64,000 bases of DNA from Tenuifilum sp040752515 (GTDB lineage Bacteria; Bacteroidota; Bacteroidia; Bacteroidales; Tenuifilaceae), in NCBI GenBank assembly GCA_040752515.1, contig JBFMGQ010000007.1, positions 1-64,000 of the forward strand, given 5' to 3'. The position numbers and the translations under genes are program-made. The notes beneath the pieces were generated by a model. The model made no database searches. It saw nothing but the letters and a program-made list of their open reading frames with translations, and was not told the DNA's origin. Positions 59,442 through 64,000 of the stretch are shown here, one piece after another; within the stretch, counting starts at the first letter, position 1; each line of letters opens with the position of its first letter.

Positions 59442-60005
59442 TTATGCCCTTGAATACCTGTTCATCAAGAGATTAGCTAATTGCCATACACCATAGCCAA
59501 CGGCACTGCCCAGTAATGCCCCTACAAGCACATCGGCGGGGTAATGCACCCCGAGGTATATGCGGCTGTATGAAACAAATGCTGCCCAAATCAGCAAACC
59601 AGTAGTAGCCCAGCGGTTCTTATACAGCATACTTAGGAAAACCGATACACCAAAGGTATTGGCTGCATGCGAGGACACAAAGCCGAACTTACCCCCACAC
59701 CTACCCACAAGATGGATAACACCGCTTAAATCGGGATTGTGGCAAGGCCGTAACCGCTGAAAAACATTTTTAAAAAGGTGAACCGATAGCTGGTCGGCTA
59801 AAAGAACAACAACGGCAATGGCCAGCAACCACCAAAGGGTGTTCCATTTATGCTTATGGGCAATAAAGTAGATAAGTAAAAGGTAAAGCGGCAACCATGT
59901 TAGCTTTCCCGATGCAAAAAGCATAACGCCATCCCAGAAAGGGCTGTGTAGCCCGTTTAGGAAAAGGAATAAATCGGTGTCGAGCTTTACCAGGTAATCA
60001 GTCAT
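59442..60005 (-). CDS. PAP2-type membrane phosphatase
   Basis: This 187-residue membrane protein has the three acid phosphatase motifs: KNVFQRLRPC (K-x6-RP), SSHAANT (PSGH-like) and SRIYLGVHYPADV (SR-x5-H-x3-D). Several hydrophobic helices surround them. Such enzymes dephosphorylate lipids, commonly phosphatidic acid, phosphatidylglycerol phosphate or undecaprenyl diphosphate. A shared role with PssA in phospholipid handling is possible but undefined. I chose the ATG at 60005; the in-frame ATG at 60032 would overlap obg. It lies 5 nt after obg. Confidence 0.9.
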   Translation of the reverse strand: MTDYLVKLDTDLFLFLNGLHSPFWDGVMLFASGKLTWLPLYLLLIYFIAHKHKWNTLWWLLAIAVVVLLADQLSVHLFKNVFQRLRPCHNPDLSGVIHLVGRCGGKFGFVSSHAANTFGVSVFLSMLYKNRWATTGLLIWAAFVSYSRIYLGVHYPADVLVGALLGSAVGYGVWQLANLLMNRYSRA

Positions 60006-60010
60006 AGCAA

Positions 60011-61000
60011 CTATTGATTTAGGTTTTCCCAAAGCATGTCCTTCAACCGGTCGATGCCCTCGCCGGTAACCGACGAGATAAACACAGCGGGGATATCGGG
60101 CAAATGCTTTGCAATTTTCTTTTTAGCTTGTTCGTCAACCAGGTCGCATTTGGTTATGGCCAGAGCCCTTTTCTTATCGAGCAGTTCCGGGTTATACATT
60201 TTGAGCTCGTTAACCAGAATATCGTACTGAGCATATATATCCTCGGAATCGGCAGGCACCATGAATAGCAGCATGGAGTTGCGCTCTATGTGGCGCAGGA
60301 ATCTTAGTCCAAGACCTTTCCCTTCATGGGCACCCTCAATTATTCCAGGAATATCGGCCATTACAAACGACCTATCGTCGCGATAGCGCACAATGCCGAG
60401 GTTTGGAACCAGTGTGGTAAAAGGGTAATCGGCAATTTTGGGTTTGGCTGCACTAACCACTGAGAGCAGTGTCGATTTACCGGCATTGGGAAAACCAACC
60501 AATCCAACATCGGCCAGTATCTTTAGCTCCAGAATAACATACCCCTCTTGGGCGGGTTCACCGGGTTGAGCAAAACGCGGGGTTTGCATGGTGGCTGTGC
60601 GAAAGTTCCAGTTACCTAAACCACCCCGTCCACCTTTCATTATCATCTCAACCTGACCATGTTCAGTAATCTCAGCAATCACCTCGTTAGTTTCGGCATC
60701 GCGGGCAATGGTGCCAATGGGTACCTCAATGTAAACATCCTCGCCATCCTTACCCGTGCAGCGTGCCCCGCTTCCCGATTCGCCATCGCCAGCATAAATG
60801 TGGCGCTGGTACTTTAGGTGCAGCAGTGTCCAAAGCTGACTGTTCCCTTTAAGGTAGATATGCCCACCACGTCCCCCATCGCCGCCGTCGGGGCCCCCTT
60901 TGGGCACAAACTTCTCCCTGCGGAAATGCACGCTTCCCGCACCACCCTTACCCGAACGGCAAAATATCTTAACGTAATCTACAAAGTTGGAATTTGACAT
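60011..61000 (-). CDS. obgE: GTPase Obg/CgtA
   Basis: This 329-residue GTPase has the glycine-rich Obg fold (residues about 1-158; CRSGKGGAGSVHFRREKF, PDGGDGGRGG) and a G domain with GFPNAGKST (G1), DIPGIIEGAHEGKG (G3) and TKCDL (G4). Obg binds the large ribosomal subunit and acts in ribosome maturation and stress control. The C-terminus ends just after G5, so there is no long OCT tail. The ATG at 61000 fits the family start (MSNSNFVDYV); a TTG at 61009 is an unlikely alternative. Promoter lies at 61021-61051. Confidence 0.96.
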   Translation of the reverse strand: MSNSNFVDYVKIFCRSGKGGAGSVHFRREKFVPKGGPDGGDGGRGGHIYLKGNSQLWTLLHLKYQRHIYAGDGESGSGARCTGKDGEDVYIEVPIGTIARDAETNEVIAEITEHGQVEMIMKGGRGGLGNWNFRTATMQTPRFAQPGEPAQEGYVILELKILADVGLVGFPNAGKSTLLSVVSAAKPKIADYPFTTLVPNLGIVRYRDDRSFVMADIPGIIEGAHEGKGLGLRFLRHIERNSMLLFMVPADSEDIYAQYDILVNELKMYNPELLDKKRALAITKCDLVDEQAKKKIAKHLPDIPAVFISSVTGEGIDRLKDMLWENLNQ

Positions 61001-61020
61001 GGCCTGCAATAAACTACCCG

Positions 61021-61051
61021 CAAAGTTACTTTAAAAAGGTGGAATGGGAAA
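61021..61051 (-). promoter_or_regulatory. Promoter of obg
   Basis: On the minus strand TTTC (61048-61051) and TAACTTTG (61021-61028) are separated by 19 nt, fitting the Bacteroidota pattern, 20 nt before the ATG. Confidence 0.6.
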
Positions 61052-61389
61052 GCAGAACAAAAAAATGATGCTAACTAGCAGTAAAACAATAATCGTACGA
61101 AATTCAATTCAGCACAAATGGGTTGTCATAGTATAAATGATACAGCATTAAAAAGAGCGCACGCGACCACCGACGCGCGCGAACAAGGGTATATTCTTTT
61201 ACTAATCGTACCACTTTGTCCATTGTTTATGTCGTCATTTTGCCTGACCGCTAACGGTTGACAATATGGCCAATAAGGAATTGTGGGCGATTACCTGTCA
61301 AGAGACACGAAAAATTGAGGAGGGCTAAAAACCTTAGCAAACCTTTGAGACCCTTATAGTCAATATTGTGTGTTGGCAGTAGTGTATAT
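61052..61389. other. Atypical spacer between obg and the HEPN-like gene
   Basis: No gene is supported. A GC-rich patch (GCGCACGCG, ACCACCGA, CGCGCGCG, 61157-61182) stands out in an AT-rich surround. On the minus strand CCGTTAGCGG at about 61250 is a near-perfect 10-base palindrome (CCGCTAACGG on plus). The region between them and the next gene has no clear terminator or promoter. Confidence 0.5.
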
Positions 61390-62478
61390 TTAATTTATCT
61401 CATCAATCAATAATAATGCTTTCATAAATCCACTTATAGTCAATTTGAAATGATTTTTTAGAATATCTGTTAAACCAATTTTTTCGTCCTGTAGCTGCAA
61501 AAGTTCTGCTTTATTATCAAATTTTGACCTATAAATCTTATTATATTCGCTCTCTACATTTAAGTAATGTACGACTTTTTTTCTCCAAATGTTTAATAAG
61601 TTATACTCTTTATCCTTAAAGTTTTTAAGCCAAATATAATTTGGGGATTGAATATATGGACTTTTAATATTATCAATAACGATTGGAAAATAAATCTGCT
61701 TTTCTGGTAAGTTTGGTGTAAAATATATTGCAAGTAAATCACCTATTCTATCCCAAAAATTGTATAAAACCTCAAACATCACACCAATTAGAAAAAAGTA
61801 TCTTTTATCAATAAATGACATATCATACATATAATATATTTTACCATCAAATAATTGTGGATTAGAAGTATAGTTGCCAACATAATTTTTTAATTGAGAT
61901 ATTTCTCCCAGTAAATACTCTAAATCTTGAGAAATCCTTGCAATATCATCAATAATATTATCTTTTATACATACATTTAGGTTTCTTGATTTACGAGTTA
62001 TATCTGATGCAAATTGCAGAAAATTTATATTGTTAAATCTAATATTATTATTTAGTAATGAATAAATTCCAAGTGAGATATTTGTATTTTCAATTTGTTC
62101 AACATAGTCTTTAATAATTTTATATTTTTTATCAAGTAAACGGTATGTGTACTGAATTCTGTCCGTTTTAAACCATAAGTCAATGTATAAATCAAATTTT
62201 TTTTCTGTCTCTAAAATAATTTTAAGAGAGTCTTTAACTACGATTTTACCATTAAAATCTAATTTTAAAAGTACATAATAAGTCCACCAGTCATCATTTC
62301 TCACAGTGATATCAGAAATCTGTTTCCAAACGTAATTGTCCCCCGTTATCTCGTATTGATAACTGTCTTTTAAGTCTATATCTTCTAATAAATAACCATA
62401 TGTTTTAATATCAAGTGGGTTGTTAAATAATCGCTCAATACTGTTTTTAGCAAACTTTATCGTTTCTTCTATGCTCAT
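61390..62478 (-). CDS. Orphan HEPN-like protein, AT-rich
   Basis: This 362-residue cytoplasmic protein resembles no family I can name with confidence. Its C-terminal part is largely helical and carries RKKVVH (Arg 299, His 304), an R-x4-H motif as in the catalytic site of HEPN ribonuclease or toxin domains, in a run of about 60 residues ending FMKALLLIDEIN. The layout (N-terminal mixed region, C-terminal HEPN-like helices with R-x4-H) is reminiscent of the Cthe_2314-like HEPN family. Codon use is markedly AT-rich (Asn, Lys, Ile, Tyr) compared with the obg and adk genes beside it, suggesting recent acquisition. It is single, with no partner gene. Confidence 0.45.
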   Translation of the reverse strand: MSIEETIKFAKNSIERLFNNPLDIKTYGYLLEDIDLKDSYQYEITGDNYVWKQISDITVRNDDWWTYYVLLKLDFNGKIVVKDSLKIILETEKKFDLYIDLWFKTDRIQYTYRLLDKKYKIIKDYVEQIENTNISLGIYSLLNNNIRFNNINFLQFASDITRKSRNLNVCIKDNIIDDIARISQDLEYLLGEISQLKNYVGNYTSNPQLFDGKIYYMYDMSFIDKRYFFLIGVMFEVLYNFWDRIGDLLAIYFTPNLPEKQIYFPIVIDNIKSPYIQSPNYIWLKNFKDKEYNLLNIWRKKVVHYLNVESEYNKIYRSKFDNKAELLQLQDEKIGLTDILKNHFKLTISGFMKALLLIDEIN

Positions 62479-62850
62479 CGTTGTCTAGTGTGTTTCGATG
62501 CATTACCGCAAACTTGTTTATTTGTCCTAAAAAATCATCCTTACACTTCTAATTTGGGTATATAGGTCTGATAATTATCAAGCAAAACACAATAGCTAAT
62601 TTAAAAATTTTTAAAGTTATCAAACGGACTTTTATTTAAATTTCTGACTTTAATTTGTCATATTTAAATATCTCTGGATTTTAGAACTTTTGCTCCAATA
62701 TTAGCCAGATGTCATACTAATCCTTTAGTCAATCATTATTGGGAGTAAAAATACATAGATAGCCTAAGCATACTGCCAGTAATAAAATCTCTCTAAATAA
62801 AAAAAGAAATTCAATTACGTGGGTACTTGCAGTTTATTGTTATATGGAAC
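62479..62850. other. AT-rich spacer upstream of the HEPN-like gene
   Basis: No coding frame is supported. The string CTAGACAACG stands directly before the ATG when read on the minus strand. Most of the region is featureless AT-rich sequence, unlike the GC-balanced flanking genes, so the whole block from about 61100 to 62850 appears to be one insertion. Confidence 0.5.
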
Positions 62851-62881
62851 AAAAAAGGCCATCGACCACCTCGATGGCCTT
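62851..62881 (-). terminator. Terminator of adk
   Basis: AAGGCCATCGA and TCGATGGCCTT form an 11-bp stem (62855-62865 with 62871-62881) with loop CCACC; on the minus strand it is followed by T residues. Confidence 0.9.
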
Positions 62882-62901
62882 GATGTATCAATTAGGGTTA
62901 G

Positions 62902-63477
62902 TTACCTGCTACTATCAATCACCTGGCAAATCCGTTCAAATATTTCATCGATAGTACCCATGCCGTTTACTCCACGGTACTTGCCCTGTGCCTTGTAGTA
63001 GTCCATTACGGGCAGGGTTGTTTTGTTGTAGATATCGAGCCGGCCCCGAATAATGCCCTCGTCCTGGTCATCGCTGCGGTCGCTCATTTTACCACGGTTC
63101 AGCAGGCGAGCAATGAGCTCGTTGTAATCAACCTCAAGCGCCAGCATAATGGTTATGGGTGCCCTTTTGGCGTCGAGCATCTCGTCGAGTTTTTTGGCCT
63201 GAACGGTAGTTCGGGGAAACCCATCGAACACAAAACCCGGAACATCGTGGTGGTTGTCGAGTTCCCTGGCAATCAGGTCGATAACCATCTCGTCGGGAAC
63301 CAGTTGGCCCTTATCGATATACTTTTGAGCCTCTACTCCAATTGGCGACTGTTCACGTATTGCAGCTCTAAGCATATCGCCTGTAGCCAGATGCTGCAGC
63401 TTGTATTTCTCAATTATTTTTTGGGATTGAGTGCCCTTGCCTGCGCCCGGGGGGCCAAATAATACAATGTTAAGCAT
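62902..63477 (-). CDS. adk: Adenylate kinase
   Basis: This 191-residue enzyme converts AMP and ATP to two ADP. It has the P-loop GPPGAGKGTQ, GDMLRAAI (AMP site), DGFPRTTVQAKKL and NRGKMSDRSDDQDE. The LID is short and lacks the four cysteines of zinc-bound forms, so this is the small type common in Bacteroidota. Its promoter (63547-63577) and terminator are both well formed, and it is monocistronic. Confidence 0.96.
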   Translation of the reverse strand: MLNIVLFGPPGAGKGTQSQKIIEKYKLQHLATGDMLRAAIREQSPIGVEAQKYIDKGQLVPDEMVIDLIARELDNHHDVPGFVFDGFPRTTVQAKKLDEMLDAKRAPITIMLALEVDYNELIARLLNRGKMSDRSDDQDEGIIRGRLDIYNKTTLPVMDYYKAQGKYRGVNGMGTIDEIFERICQVIDSSR

Positions 63478-63546
63478 TTTACGATATATTGTGTTTTGGT
63501 TTATTTATGTTTAGTATCCAACCCCTTACCTGCTAAAATGCTTGAA

Positions 63547-63577
63547 CAAATATAGGTAAACAATTTTCATAGCCAAA
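63547..63577 (-). promoter_or_regulatory. Promoter of adk
   Basis: On the minus strand TTTG (63574-63577) and TATATTTG (63547-63554) are separated by 19 nt, an exact match to both Bacteroidota elements, 69 nt before the ATG. Confidence 0.75.
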
Positions 63578-64000
63578 AATTATTAAAACATTTTACGGGT
63601 TGACTTAAAGCTGGCCGATGGAATTTTTTTCTATTATTTTGATGATGAATAAATATAAGCTAACTCAATTTGCATAATGGAATTGCTTTTTACCATCATG
63701 GCTCTTATTTATAGGAATTTATAAGCTGTAGGTATAGCTATGGTTAGGATTCAGGGGTCAGATACAGGAGTCATCATTCTGAACACCCTTAACAGCTCAC
63801 GGTTAACGGTTTACGTTTAAGGTTTATATTCCTCTAACTTCCTTTAACTCCCTCATATTCTCTCTTCTACCGGTTAACGGCTCACGTTTAACGATTCACT
63901 AACCTCCTTTATCTACTCACTTAACCACTTCCCCTCCATTTTGATTTTTCCGCATTTTGTATTAGGTTTGATAAAATTTCCGGATATGAACCAGCTTGTG
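63578..64000. other. Low-complexity spacer at window end
   Basis: No gene is clear. The stretch 63797-63900 has repeated GTTAACGG/GTTTAACG/TTCACG motifs like those at 42855-42895. An ATG at 63986 opens a frame (MNQLV) cut by the window edge. Confidence 0.5.
63986..64000 (+). CDS. Possible start of a gene cut by window end
   Basis: ATG AAC CAG CTT GTG is the only visible part, five codons, with no recognisable content. A purine-rich site is not obvious, and no good promoter is seen. It is listed only because the divergent position relative to adk makes a plus-strand gene here plausible. Confidence 0.2.

Noticed and set aside
61052..61389. Integron attC site
   Set aside because: The near-palindrome CCGTTAGCGG and CTAGACAACG do not assemble into a convincing attC with paired core sites, and no integrase is in view; kept only as a low-interest finding.

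Overview
The window comes from a gliding or type IX secretion (T9SS)-type member of the Bacteroidota, probably Bacteroidales-like; I cannot place it more precisely. The evidence is two giant surface proteins ending in the gliding-motility-type C-terminal domain, two PorP/SprF-family outer-membrane proteins, a GldH lipoprotein, DUF4296, GSCFA and DUF4492 proteins, the fused DAHP synthase/chorismate mutase, and promoters that fit the Bacteroidota TTTG / TAnnTTTG pattern. There is no CRISPR array, recognisable insertion sequence or prophage. Most of the window is chromosomal housekeeping broken by surface-protein genes and repeat-bearing spacers.

Layout. 1-12.6 kb: the 3' part of a giant repeat adhesin (its start lies outside the window) followed 5 nt later by a PorP/SprF gene, then a small 2[4Fe-4S] ferredoxin with its own promoter and terminator. 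13-16.9 kb (minus): a tightly overlapping operon for a DUF4296 lipoprotein, an amidohydrolase, a radical SAM protein and a MurG-like glycosyltransferase. 16.9-27.2 kb (minus): a second, complete adhesin locus, with a small secreted protein, a 2.9k-residue adhesin carrying Ig-like and SprB repeats, and a PorP/SprF protein. 27.7-30.5 kb: an aldo/keto reductase and an orphan chemoreceptor. 30.6-33.5 kb: a small lipoprotein, an alpha/beta hydrolase, a GSCFA protein and a probable beta-barrel. 33.5-36.8 kb: a class II aldolase, MtnA and MtnP, a methylthioadenosine disposal set, plus a GNAT gene. 37.3-42.7 kb: pgk, holB, ricT, gldH, trmB and an alkyltransferase-like gene. 42.9-49.9 kb: a LuxE-like ligase, a C1B peptidase, a FadL porin, a TPR protein, an SDR threonine dehydrogenase, a tRNA with anticodon CAU and a HAD phosphatase. 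50-58.3 kb: an AsmA-like protein, the cytochrome bd operon (DUF4492, cydA, cydB and a CydX-like 40-residue ORF), a radical SAM protein and DAHP synthase/chorismate mutase. 58.3-63.5 kb (minus): purS, pssA, PAP2 phosphatase, obg, an AT-rich HEPN-like orphan and adk.

The most notable points are the paired giant adhesin/PorP loci converging on each other, the internally alternating two-domain repeat of the first adhesin, the mtnP-mtnA-aldolase set that has the gene content of the MTA/DHAP shunt, a cysteine-less alkyltransferase-like protein, an unlisted small ORF at the end of the cyd operon, a foreign-looking HEPN-motif gene between obg and adk, and a family of dispersed hairpin repeats confined to spacers. 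All functional calls are by reading motifs and architecture; no database search was run.
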